Below, piece after piece: positions 12,881-24,986 of a stretch of DNA of 64,000 nt. The stretch is from Taxillus chinensis. Its lineage: Eukaryota > Streptophyta > Magnoliopsida > Santalales > Loranthaceae. The stretch covers positions 3,813,826 to 3,877,825 of the forward strand of contig CM042090.1 in NCBI GenBank assembly GCA_023512835.1, written 5' to 3'. The notes beneath the pieces were generated by a model. The model saw only the letters and a program-made list of their open reading frames with translations, was not told the origin of the DNA and made no database searches. Every line of letters begins with the position of its first letter. Position 1 is the stretch's first letter. Position numbers and translations under genes: made by a program.

Positions 12881-14011
12881 CTTGTGTAGCAAATTAATTA
12901 TAAATAAGAGTTAATGTAGGTTGTGTTGGACGCGATACCCTAACATGGTAACTTTTGATCGTGAGTAAGATAGGAAATGTGAAGTTTCAACGCATGTCTA
13001 TATGTACGCCAATATTATTTTTTATCTAGTATGATTGTGTCTCCTTATAACCATATGTCAAAAAATGATTTTTTTTTTTGTTAGGTTGTTCCTTCAAACT
13101 ATTTTCTTGCAAAATATGACTATGGGATATAGTTAAAAAAAAAAAAAGCCAAACAATTGCATGAACAATAAAGGAACACATAAAAGTAACACATAGTTAA
13201 GTAGATATTAATTAATGTGGGGTACTAATTTTATATAATTAGCGGCTAAGATCTTTTTTTCTTTATTCATTTTTGAGGCAAAATTCATTGTGAAATTGCA
13301 AGGGTTTCCTCATGAAAATGGGTGATAATATTTTTTACTAGCCTTTGGCAAAATAAATTGATTGACATATTGATAACCCATTTAATTATTGCTAAATAAA
13401 TTACAATAAGCAATCCAAGTTTACTTGATTGCTATGACAATACGAAATTGCTAACCAAGTTGACCTAATCTAAAGACGATGAATAAAGGTTGACCCACTT
13501 GATAATGAACGTCTAATCGTTATCCTTGGAGATTGAATCTTTGACCATTACTCATAAATGAGTCACTAATATTGATGAGAAGATGCTAAAGGTTTGATAT
13601 CATATGCATGTAAGTTAATGCATTTCGATGGCAAGTCAACCTAACTTGATTTACATAGTTGATTATATGCCTAGGTTTTGAAAGTATAGGCCAACCTACC
13701 AATGATTAAAGTTGATACTAATGAGATAGAGACAAAGTAAGTTGACCACTGTTGCAAAAAATAAAGTTTTAGTTAGTGTTTACTTTATGCACTAGGTTGA
13801 GTTTTACTTTTACTTGGCCTTGGAATTTTTAAAATTATTTGCAAAGAATGTTTTGAAGAGGAAAGTAATATCTTTCATATGACACATTAACATTTGGAAC
13901 TGCTATACGATAATTTTTTATGCTAATCTTGGGAATATGAAGAAGACTTGGATGGAGAAGATGATCTGACAATAAAGAGAGAATATTGAGGCTATCAAAT
14001 GACTATATTAT

Positions 14012-14049
<38 letters not shown>

Positions 14050-15373
14050 TTAGATCAATCAAATAAGTAAAATAGAAATATAGATATAACAATAATCAAA
14101 TGACTACCATCTTGAACCAAGAGCATTTATGAAGATTAGACTATTATTCCCAATGAATTGATTAAAATAATGAGAAGAAAGGAACTAGCCATTAGGGAAA
14201 CCTAGTATTTAAGAACAACATGTTTATAAGAAAATGAATCCAATACCGTATACAATACAACTAAATACACAATAATGATCTTGTGGATCAAGTTGATACT
14301 TATTGTGCATTCATAAAAACTATTCAAAGACTCTAGAAATCATTATGTTGATGACATTGATTATGATCTAACAACAATTTAAAAAAGAATAGTTGAATAT
14401 TTAAACTCTAACCTAAATAATTCAAATAATTAACTAGAAAAATTGAAAGATAACAATAAACCTCTAGTTGAGAATTTATAATTAATAAAAGCCAACTCGA
14501 ATGAATACATAATTCATTATATATAAGGCCTATTTGTTGACATAGTTAAAAGCTGGGAATTAAAAACTTATTACAATAAGAAAATGCAACCAAATAACAC
14601 ACAAATTTAATATGATTCATTAATAATGTGTTAGCTACGTCCACTGGCAAAGGAGATGAAAGTTTTATTGATGTAGAAGAGTACGAATTACAAATTACAG
14701 AGAGATTTCATCACATATCACCAGAATAATATATCATAAGTTGATGGCCATAACACACACACACACACATAAGGTTAATAGACAAAAATTTCCAATTATT
14801 TGTGATGCCGAACTGCTCAGCGTAATAGGTTGCTTGATATCTCATTTTGCTCAATATTCTGGATCTTCTCGATAAGCTGGAATATCGAGCATTGAGATAT
14901 CAAGCAGATATAGAAAATACCATATATGATTGAAGACATTCTTACAAGTTGGAATTATGCAGAAATGAATGAACTTCCATAAGGCCTGAAATTTGCAGAA
15001 ACCAAATCGCACGTAACACTAGTTTGGCGAATCACAACATGAAATGCGATGCTTCATATTTTTGTGATGTGGTCTTTTGATTTGTGCAATACGTTATAGT
15101 ACAGAGCGTACGAGATGAGGGAGGCGTATGAGATGGAGCCTATAGTATAGAGCAAGACTATAGAAGAATATGAGTAAAAACAATCCCCAAAAAAGAATCT
15201 TGTATTGAATTAAGGCGAAAACTATTTCTGAAAATAAAATTTAAAAACAGTCTAAAATACTTTTTTTTAAAATGTAAAACTGAAAACAACACCAAAGATA
15301 TCTTTATTTCTACACGGTGATTTGGACATTATGGATATCATCTACACCTTATCGTCATTTATGAGTAAGAGCA
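12881..15373. other. AT-rich spacer, no gene recognised
   Basis: Contains a (TA)n at about 14018-14044 and a (CA)n at 14754-14769. Parts of 13.9-14.7 kb look faintly coding-like but are full of stops in every frame, and I recognise no family. Confidence 0.5.
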
Positions 15374-15381
15374 TTCATAGC

Positions 15382-15945
15382 CATAGTTATCAGAACCTGG
15401 ACCGGACATGGCTAAGGCGTCGGGTGGTTGGGTCACTGGTTCAACTGCCAGATCAGTGGTCGAATCAGTTATATAATTAATAATTATATATATATATATA
15501 TACATATATTAATAAAAAATAGATATTTTAATATGGAACATTAAAATTAAACTTCTAATATAATAGTATTTATTTTTAAAATGTATTTCTAACATAAATT
15601 CTTAATAAATTTAAAAGTTTAGTAACATAAATTCTTAATAAATTTAAAAGTTTAGTGACATAAATTCAAAGTAAAATAAAATTTGGAAGGATATTGAAGT
15701 GAAATGTCAATATTACTCATTAATTTTAAATTAAAATTATATTATAAAATAAATTAAATAATATTTTATGGTTTTTTTAAAAATCAACCGGTTCTATAAA
15801 ACCCGGTCGGGTTAGCTGGATCACAAAAAACTGGCCAGGTCATCCGGGTTTCTCCATTTTTTTTGCGGAAATAAGAAAATCGGATTGGTTAAGTGTCCGG
15901 GTCATTGGTAGGACCGGCTGGGCAGATTCGGTTTTGATAACTATG
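15382..15945. mobile_element. hAT-type MITE with CATAGTTATCA termini
   Basis: 564 bp with good terminal inverted repeats: CATAGTTATCAGAACC at the left and the complement of CATAGTTATCAAAACC at the right. The exact 8-bp target duplication TTCATAGC lies at 15374-15381 and 15946-15953. Subterminal CCGG-rich motifs (ACCCGGTCGGGTT, ACCGGCTGG) are mirrored around an AT-rich centre. No open frame, so a non-autonomous element. Confidence 0.88.
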
Positions 15946-15953
15946 TTCATAGC

Positions 15954-16416
15954 AGCATTTTTAAATTTGACTCTTCAAAATAATTAAAAGTACCATTTTT
16001 TTCATTTTAACAAGCTACTTTTTTAAAGCTCAGTTTTCAGTCTCTCTATTTTAAATATTTATCAATAAAAATATTATTTCTTAAATATTTATTTATTTAT
16101 TAAAATAGAAATTAAATTTGGTGAGAGAAAAAAGAAATTAAAAAGTAAATATAGTAAAAGAAAATATAATAATTTAATAAATAGATAGTTAATATTTATT
16201 TTATTAAAATTTTAGTTATAATAGAAAGTTTAAAAAGTATATTTTTTTAGGTATTTTTATTGAACTGCCTCAAAAAGTGAATGCTTTAAGAGCTTCTTAC
16301 TCATTTTTGTTTTTTTCCCATTACCTTTTAGTTCACTTAATTTTCTCTAAAAAGGGAAAAAAAGGGAAAACAGAAGGGAAAACGAAACATAAGTAGGGAC
16401 CACCCCACAGGTATTT
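15954..16416. other. AT-rich spacer, nothing recognised
   Basis: About 460 bp of AT-rich sequence between the MITE and the solo LTR. No gene or repeat boundary is visible. Confidence 0.5.
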
Positions 16417-16999
16417 TGTCACGCCCTCAAATCCCGGAGGGACCGGAACTAATAGTGTGACTTCCCCATGCCCACACCCAAAGGGTCAAGGGATTGGTGA
16501 CTAGCACCGATATGGACTACATAACAGTTGCTGTCTGAGACATACCTGTACAACCATACATCAGGGGTATTCCTGTACATTTTCACATGCTATGAAGCCA
16601 AGAAAAATAATTTATTAATAATAAATTTATGTTACGAATCCAATACAACTTTCATGGACACTCGTCCGGATACTCAAATAATAAAACCAATTATATCTTA
16701 TAGAATCCATAAACCAAGTTATGACAAAATATGAAATAAATGACAATCAACTTCAAACCAGTAGGTGAGCACAAATCAACTTCTAGTGAATGGGTTGATA
16801 CCTGAAATATGTCAACAAAGTAGGAGTGAGCACAAATGCCACTAGGTGATCTCCATCTCCTCACCATCCTATAACATGATATCCTAAGTTTCATGATCGG
16901 TGTATGCTTGTGCCAGTGTAGTGTCCTACTCTATCACAATAAGCTCACATCCAATCACAAAATATAATATCACACACATTATATTTCATTCATTAAGGG

Positions 17000-17205
17000 T
17001 ACACACTGAATGATCCAACCATCTACGAGATTCTCACAACCAACACCAAGGATCCCAGTCACTACCAGACAGCCATATGTGGGACCTACGGTGTCCCTAA
17101 CAACAACCTGTCACATATGGGACCTGGGTTAACCAACCACATAGGGGACCTGTGGCCTCTTGTCAGCCCTATGTGGGACCTGAGGTTAACTCAACTCACT
17201 CCACC
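17000..17205. repeat. Short tandem repeat inside solo LTR
   Basis: Four degenerate copies of a roughly 45-bp unit containing CATATGTGGGACCT or a close variant. The array lies wholly within the minus-strand solo LTR. Confidence 0.55.
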
Positions 17206-17632
17206 ACAAAATCCACACACATAATTAATAAACACCAATTTATCACATCCACACACATAATTAATAAACAGGGTTTTCACTAGTCAGGACTCAGTACAAC
17301 AGCCTTACAAGCATTTAAATAACCACACCAGTAATAACGTATCATAAATGATATATATATATATATGAATATATATATAATATATATTAAATTGTTAATA
17401 TTAATTTACAAATAATATTTATTTTATTAAATTACAATAGCAGGCCAAAGTAATATTTTAAAATTCAGTAGACCCAAAAGGGACTAGCCCAACACTCCTG
17501 CCTGCTAGTTAGCTTGTATGATTCAGCATTAATATATATGTATAATAGGTGGGAAATTCATAGTGAGTTATCAATTACTTTGGATGATATGGATTTTTAC
17601 GTGGGCAATACATTTGTAATTTTGTTATTATG

Positions 17633-17664
<32 letters not shown>

Positions 17665-18299
17665 GTATATTAAATTATTACATAATTAATATAGATTTAA
17701 AATTATATAGATCTATTCCAACCTATTATTAATAGTTAAAACAATATATATGAAATGGTACCAATATATAGATTTATTCTTAATACGTAAGATTATATAG
17801 ATGTATTCCAATATTAATATTATATATCCCTACCTATATACTTAATCGTAATACTTCACATAGTATATTGATATATCGGATACTCCACATAATATATATT
17901 AATAGTATTAAGAGTATATTATAGGATTATATGCGGCATTATTAATTTTCTATATTATCGGTATCTCCAATAATATCTTAAGTTAATTTAATATATCTTA
18001 ATAGTATTAGTAGTATATTAATATCCCAAAGTTTTCCGTTTTATTACTATTAATTTGTTCCCTTGAACATTTCCCTACACTACCGTAATATATATATATA
18101 TATATATGATAAGATCTATATTATATTCAAAATTGGCTACCCCTGGGACCTCGTACCTATATTTCATTTTTGAGCATTGTTTAAATTTTAAATATACACA
18201 CACATGTCATTGCATGATAAGAGCTACAACACATTATTATCACATACCTACCATTAATTATCATCCAAATGTAAGCATTAAGATTTGTTTTGGCTGGCA

Positions 18300-18495
18300 A
18301 AGATGTACGGGGGCGGCACTGATGCCGCTGCCCCCCCTTTCTTTTCCACGTTAGCGCGTGCTAGCGTGCTGAGACAATCCACGGGGCGGCCCTGATGCCG
18401 CCGCCCCTCCCTTCACACATCTGTGCATGGGGCGCGCTCGATCCATGGGGCGACCTTGATGCCGTTGCCCCTCCCTGCCTTCACGTTCGCGCGGC
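18300..18495. repeat. GC-rich tandem repeat inside solo LTR
   Basis: Three units of roughly 65-75 bp, each carrying GGGGCGGC..TGATGCCG followed by a C-rich stretch and CACGTT/CACACA-type sequence. It stands out from AT-rich surroundings, and in LTR orientation it lies just upstream of leader sequence. Confidence 0.6.
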
Positions 18496-19274
18496 CACAT
18501 CTAACTCCCTTAGAGCCGACGCATCAAATCCATGAGCAAAGCAATGGGATTTGTGGAAGCCGAGCAATAACAAAGATTTAGGCATACATATATATATATA
18601 CATATATATATATATATGTATATATTTATATATAAAGATTCAACCCATACTATCTCTAACAATCTGTGTTCATGCGATAGAGTAATGAAGAATTAAGAAT
18701 CACCTACCTGGATCTAGTCTCGAATGATCGGAAGAACACGGTGGCTTCAAATCAACTGTTCCTTTCTTATCAAGCTCTGGACAAATCACACAACAACTGG
18801 GACGTAGGGTATCTACCCAAGGTTCCTCCTTTATATACAATTATTATTTTTTAAATAATAATAATAGTAATAATAATAATAATGAATTAGTAATTATAAA
18901 AATAATAATAATAGTCTCTATAATTACATCAATAATAATAATATTAGTAACGACATTAATTATTATAATAATAATAACCCAAAATACTTAAATAATTTTA
19001 TTAATAATATTAACACTATAATAATAAACTCAAAATATTCTCAACTCTATTCGGGGCTAACTTTCAACTTCACACAAGTATGGGTGTTTACATATTTCTT
19101 GTCAACCTAGCCAATCCCCATGCGTCTGCTCAACTGCACTCACGCCTGCACACCCAGCCAGCCCTACGTGCTTGCCGCCTGCGATCATGCCCACGCCCCT
19201 CCGGCCCCAGGCACCCAAAAATTCACCAAAATATAATGCTTCCACTAAGTTTTGAACCTAGAATCTTCTCCTTA

Positions 19275-20385
19275 CATGTGCAGCTGTTAGACCATTGGGC
19301 TAACTCTACTTTTTTTTTTGCTTAAAATTATGTAAATGATATATATACTTATCATATTACATATAAATAATAATAAAAAAATAATAAAAATAATTATGAT
19401 AATAATAATATTAATTGATAGTGCATACTTTATTTAAAAAAAAAGTAATTTCAAAGTATATATATATATATATATATTTGTATTATAATAAAAACTAAAT
19501 GTACTATTAATATTTTGATATAAAATACAAATTAATTAGATTCAAATTTAGTTTTAAATTTATTAATAAGTTGATTTATGATTAGATGATCAAATCAAAT
19601 ATTATTTGATTGAAAATATATTAATATTTAAATTACTAATATCATTTACATATTTTATTACTTTTAATTCAAATATGAAATACATACTATCAAATATCAA
19701 AAAACTCAAAACTTAATTTTACCGTGGATGACTCATATCACGCATAAAATAAATTAGGGATACTAGTCATATTAATTTGATTGAAATTTAGTTTTAAAAT
19801 TACTAATATGTTGGTTTAAAACTAAATGATCAAATCGAGTATTATTTGATCGATAAATACATTTACATATGAACTTGTAATATCATTTACATAATTTATT
19901 AGTTAAGCTTTTAACCCAAATATGAAATACATACTATTAAAAGTCAAAAAATCACTCTCACTATGTATTTTTTAGTATATCAAACTTTTTAGTATTGTTT
20001 AATTAATTAATAACATTAGTTATAATTATAATAGTATATATATACTTATCATACCAATGAATATATATATACATATATATACACATACACTCAATAACTA
20101 GTATTATGCAAAAATAATCATATTATTATATTACTTATAACAAAAATAAGTTTTAATTACATTAAAAAACAAGTTTGAGAAACATGACTTTTCATAATAT
20201 TATATTACTTATAACAAATAATATGATAACTATGTTATATAATTATATTAATTAAGTTTTCACTAGTATGTTATCATTTATTACAAATGATAATTGTATT
20301 ATTTAAATTATTACTCTTCGATATTCAAGTTATTACTTATTGATTATAATTTATAAATGCATATATATATAGTGACAATTTTATA

Positions 20386-20426
<41 letters not shown>

Positions 20427-21345
20427 CACATATAACATAAGTAATATGATAATTGTTGAGTATCTAAAATCTCATAACTGATGTCAGGGAGTTCGTTAAT
20501 ACTTATATATGTCATAGATGATTATTTTTACTAGGTTTACATAATTAGTGTATATACTTTAAATGTACATATAAATAATATTAATAGAAATAATAATAAT
20601 AATAAGTAAATGTTTTGCTTTAAAAAGAATATCAATTACAAAGTATATATACTTATATTTTTTAAAAAATAACATTGAAAACTAAATTACAAAGAATAGA
20701 AGCAATGTTTTAATATAAAATACAAATGATATAATCATATAGTATATTAGTATGAACTAATATATTACGTATGACATAAGTAATCTTATAATTATTCGAC
20801 CAAATAACACTTAATTAGATTATTTAGTATTAAATCAACATGTTAATATTTTTTCAAAACTAAATTGTATCTAATTAATGTTCATATACAAATTATTTTA
20901 TTTATGATATAAGTCATGTATTGTTGGAGTGATTTTAACTTTTGATAGTATGTATTTCATATTTAAGTTAAAAGTAATAAAATATGTAAATGATATTATT
21001 AGTTTAAATAGTAATATATTTTTAATCAAATAATATTTGATTGGACCACCTAATCATAAATCAACTTATTAATAAATTTTAAACTAAATTTAAATATAAT
21101 TAATTTGTATTTTATAGCAAAATAGTAATAGTACATTTAGTTTTTATTATAATATATATATATATATACTTTGTAATTATTTTTTTAAAAAAATAAAGTA
21201 TGCACTATTTATTAATATTATTGTTATAATTATAATTATATTATAATAATTATTATTTATATGTAATATGATAAGTATATATATCATTTATATAATTTTA
21301 AGCAAGAAAGTAGAGTTAGTTCAATGGTATGACACAACAAACTAG
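19275..21345. repeat. Long AT-rich inverted repeat with internal 240-bp direct repeats
   Basis: The ends mirror each other: CCATTGGGCTAACTCTACTT at about 19292 against AAGTAGAGTTAGTTCAATGG at 21308-21327. AAAATTATGTAAATGATATA follows on the left and its complement precedes on the right. Inner blocks such as ATGAAATACATACTATCAAA (about 19673) reappear inverted near 20945. The left arm holds the TACATACTATCAAA block twice (about 19680 and 19928), indicating tandem duplication within the arm. The centre is near 20.3 kb. No coding region, and class unassigned. Related sequence lies at 36.4-36.9 and 39.5-41.1 kb. Confidence 0.7.
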
Positions 21346-22276
21346 CAAAGGCTGAACAAGAGAAGTGACACATAGTAAGTGACATTCTTCATATTGTTTT
21401 GTATTGCCTTTATAATTGTTATAAAGAATTAAGAGATGAATAAAGTTCAATCATTGTAAGCGGTTGTAGTCTCATATATTATAGTAAATTGACTTGTGAC
21501 ATATAGTTTGGAGCCTTGCTATTCGTAGGGTCATATTGTCTAAATCATGTATATATTGTATTTTTTTCATTTTTGCATTTACTTACATTCGTGTTGTGTG
21601 ACATTTGAATCAATAAACTATTAATCAGTTAGTCTAAGAAGAGGCCTTTACACTATAGGTGCTAGTAACTTGCAAGGAGGCACCATTAGTGTCGTGGAAA
21701 TTTAAATTCACATTATACGGGTCAAAAATCACCATATTTTTTTGGGTGAGTCCCTGCAAGCGCGTGGAGCACAGTGGGTCTGCAATATTTAGTTGACCTT
21801 ACGTGCAGGGGTGGTTTAGACAACGTTGACGAAGAGGAATCATCATGGTTTTTCAAGAAAAAATGGAGATGTGGTTCGGGTTCCGTACACAGGACTGCAG
21901 ATGAGTCCGTCGTTTTATGAATTGAAAGTATTATGTGTGCATGTCCGAGTCTCGTTCTTTTTACTTTCCTTAAGAGTTAAGAAGAGAAACATGAAAGAAA
22001 AGACTGAATTGACTTTATTTAGTTTTAAAATAATGTGCAGAAAGCGTGCCCTGCGCAAGCTCATTTGCATAATACAAGTCAAAGTCTTAAACCAGTACAC
22101 CAATTCTGAAACCAGTGCAGCAATGGTACACCGTAACAACAAATGGGAAAAAAAATAAAATAGAACTATTATTTCAGGGGTATCGGTGGTGACTCGTGAT
22201 CAAAACAAAACCATTTTAATTAGTTTTAATTACTATGAAAATGGCTAATTGTTATTATGAATCGAATTTAAAGCCT
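21346..22276. other. Spacer downstream of UGT gene 1
   Basis: No gene supported. A 110-codon open frame at 21826-22158 has no recognisable domain and begins in low-information sequence. This stretch contains the 3' end of the minus-strand UGT transcript. Confidence 0.5.
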
Positions 22277-23647
22277 CTACTTGGCATAATGCAATTTCCT
22301 CAGCTCCAAAGCAACCCTATCTATTTCTTCTTTTCCGTTATTCACCATCTTTTGGCTCATCTCCTTCACTTTCCTCCTCAAAGCCTCCCCATCTTTTCCC
22401 ACCACCACATACTCCACCACTTTGGCAATCTCATTTCTCTGAAACCCACCCTCCTTGTCTCTCTTAACTTCCACCGCCACAGCACAGGCCTTTTCCATCA
22501 GCCTGGCATTGAATGGTTGATCCAACTGCATGGGCATGGCTATGATTGGAACTCCAAACATCAAGCTTTCCATCACTGAGCTCCACCCACAGTGACTCAC
22601 AAAGCCTCCAATGCTAGGATGCTTGAGAATTCTCATCTGCGGCGCCCACCCCTCAATTACAATTCCCCTGTTTTTCACCTTCTCTTGAAACCCATCTGGC
22701 AGAACTTGTACGATCTCAATCTTCTCTCCTACGGGAAACCTGATGACCCATATGAAATTCACGCCACTAAGTTCTAGCCCGTGTGCTATTTCTGTAATCT
22801 CTTCCTTTGTGAGGAAAAATTCGCTCCCAAAGGAGACAAACACGGTCGAGGATTTCTCCTTCCTGTCGAGCCACTTTATGATGTTTTCGCCTTTATCACC
22901 ACCATCATCCGAAGTTGGGTCTCGGACAAGAGGACCCACAGGCAGGGCTTTGGCTCCAGAGAACTTGGAGAAATAGTCAATGTATTCCCCTTCCAACATT
23001 CTAGTTGTCTTGAACAAACACAGAGTGTCAGGCGAGCTGTTGAGGTCGTTGGACATCCCACCATCTTTCTCAGCAGCCTCCGCGAAGTCCTTCTTGGAAG
23101 CTTCAATCATCTCCACCATCTTCATCTCTTCCAACTCACCGAGACGAATTTCTGGGAAAGGAAAAGGAACGTTTGGGTTTTTTTGGAGATGCACGGCATA
23201 TGCAATTGTCGCCACTCCCGCACAGATGAATCGCACGGCCGGAATGTTGCGCGAGGAAGCCTCTACGGGTGCCCAAGTCTGGATGAAGTCATAGATGACC
23301 ATATCTGGCTTTAGGGAATCAAGTATGTGGGAGAAGGCGGGCTTAGACATGCGAAGAGCCTTCTTGAGGGTAGGCATGAGGTGTGGTGGAAGGCCCTTGG
23401 TGGTGTGGCGGTGGGGAGGGAGGTCAGGCAGTGAGGGGAGGTGGAGCTCCACTAGCTGTATCGAGGAAGAGTATTGGCTGTTTGATAGGCTCTCTCTGAT
23501 GGGAATGAGGGTGATGGGAGTGGAGCACAGGTATATCTTGAAGTTTCTGTTGGCGAGTTCTTTGGCTAGCTCTAGGAAGGGACTTATGTGGCCGTGAGCC
23601 AACCAGGGGAGCATAAGGACACTCATATTGCAACAACTAGCACCCAT
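22277..23647 (-). CDS. UDP-glycosyltransferase, UGT94-like (sugar-on-sugar type)
   Basis: Intronless, 456 aa, a normal length for plant family-1 glycosyltransferases. The N-terminus SVLMLPWLAHGHISPFLELA places the catalytic His at residue 20, and VIYD supplies the partner Asp at 120. The C-terminal PSPG box runs from WAPQ (334) to DQ (377), the UDP-sugar-binding signature ending in the Gln usual for UDP-glucose users. Sequence style (HLPSLPDLPPH, TTKGLPPHLM, PIIAMPM.LDQP) fits UGT94 enzymes, which typically add a sugar to an existing sugar on flavonoids, crocetin or terpenoid glycosides in the cytosol. The specific acceptor cannot be inferred. The PSPG motif is HCGWSS (352-357), not HCGWNS as in its neighbour. 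The start MGAS gives a normal N-terminal length; MSVLML, seven codons in, is an alternative. Confidence 0.92.
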   Translation of the reverse strand: MGASCCNMSVLMLPWLAHGHISPFLELAKELANRNFKIYLCSTPITLIPIRESLSNSQYSSSIQLVELHLPSLPDLPPHRHTTKGLPPHLMPTLKKALRMSKPAFSHILDSLKPDMVIYDFIQTWAPVEASSRNIPAVRFICAGVATIAYAVHLQKNPNVPFPFPEIRLGELEEMKMVEMIEASKKDFAEAAEKDGGMSNDLNSSPDTLCLFKTTRMLEGEYIDYFSKFSGAKALPVGPLVRDPTSDDGGDKGENIIKWLDRKEKSSTVFVSFGSEFFLTKEEITEIAHGLELSGVNFIWVIRFPVGEKIEIVQVLPDGFQEKVKNRGIVIEGWAPQMRILKHPSIGGFVSHCGWSSVMESLMFGVPIIAMPMQLDQPFNARLMEKACAVAVEVKRDKEGGFQRNEIAKVVEYVVVGKDGEALRRKVKEMSQKMVNNGKEEIDRVALELRKLHYAK

Positions 23648-23710
23648 GATCTCAGCTGTAGTTAATTTGTTTCCTTTCTCTGTCTTTTAATTCGTTCTGA
23701 TGGTCAGTTA

Positions 23711-23721
23711 GATATATATAG
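23711..23721 (-). promoter_or_regulatory. TATA box of UGT gene 1
   Basis: On the minus strand this reads CTATATATATC, about 64 bases upstream of the ATG at 23647. That spacing fits a short leader, and the paralogue has the same arrangement. Confidence 0.6.
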
Positions 23722-24638
23722 AGAGAAATAGTCGGCAGGTGCGTCACGGATGATTTGGCATTTGTATGGTATTAAAACTTGTAAATTAATAAATACACTT
23801 ACAGTAATCATATATCACATATATATATATATATGTGGGTGTGTGTTTGTATGGGCCGCAGTCTCGCAGAAATTACCCACTTTTTGCCGTTCGAGTAATG
23901 AATGAAGGTATACAAAATGGATTTTGGTACCCATGGTTAGCTTCACCCGTTGCATTCGGATCCATTTGGCCACCAATTTTTGTTTCCTTCTTTTTTAGCA
24001 ATTATTTTTTTTACAATATATATGTTCTATATATATAAAAGACCATTTTTATTAAAATGTTATGCTTATTTAATACCATTTTTCAATAAAAATAAAAAAG
24101 AGAACTACTATATATGATTCGTTTCGAATGAATCCGGTGATAAGACTTTCGATCCAATGAATTTGACTTTTTATTCGCTTATAATAAATTTAATTTTAGT
24201 ATATTCTCATTTATTTGTATTGAAATTAATTTAAATTTAATACTTGTGAAGTCTATTATTGAAGTTATACACCCATAAAAATATTCAGTACAGTTTCTTT
24301 AAATATAATTTTTTTGTTACTTTGAAAATTTAATTTAATAAAAATATTTAAAAATATTATTTTTAAGTTTTTTTTATTTTTCAGCTCTTTATTATAATAA
24401 ATAGTATTATTTAAATTTTATAATTACTATTTTCTCTTCTCCTATTTTTCCTTTTAATTTATCTATTTTTAAAATTTTATCTCTTTTGAAAAACAATAAA
24501 GAAATATTAGAAAAATATAAAAAGTAAAATTTTAAAATAAAAAACTAAAAGGTATGTTGCTAAAATAACAAAAAACTAAAAGGTATGTTGTTAAATTTTA
24601 AAAAAAATAAATTTGAAAAAAACTTTTAAATTGAAAAA

Positions 24639-24688
<50 letters not shown>

Positions 24689-24986
24689 CGTTCCACAAAA
24701 ACAGTATAAGGCAATCTAACATCAACTATGACGTATTTACAAATATTTATAATATCATCAAACCCATCTAAACTGACTTTGATATTTTTAATATTTTTAC
24801 ATCACTTTTGTAAACATTTTTAATATATCAACTTGGAATTAAGGATGCTTATTTTACTGATTTTGATTGGACCCTACATGGGTCGTCTTAGAATCGTGGA
24901 ATTTTTTTTTGATGCCTAGGATAGGACCGAAAATGATTATCCCAATTAAGAAATAATGGCCGGTTTAGAGTATTTATAATTCATAA
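23722..24986. other. UGT intergenic spacer with (TTA)n microsatellite
   Basis: AT-rich, no gene. A (TTA)n tract of about 50 bp lies at 24637-24688. The first few hundred bases are the upstream region of UGT gene 1. Confidence 0.55.

Larger units (their letters stand above)
16417..19092 (-). mobile_element. Solo LTR, Ty3/gypsy (Tekay-like), minus orientation
   Basis: 2,676 bp running TGTCACGCCC...GTTTACA on the plus strand, flanked by an exact 5-bp duplication TATTT (16412-16416 and 19093-19097). Read on the minus strand it starts TGTAAACACCC and ends GGGCGTGACA. That matches the pattern of the other gypsy LTRs here (TGTAATGACCC...GGGCGTGACA). Near 18833 the minus strand has TATATAAAGGAGG, a likely LTR promoter. 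With no internal region and intact duplications, it is best read as the product of LTR-LTR recombination. Confidence 0.82.

Noticed and set aside
13900..14720. Possible viral or retroelement coding remnant
   Set aside because: Fragments look vaguely coding but stop often and match no motif I can name.
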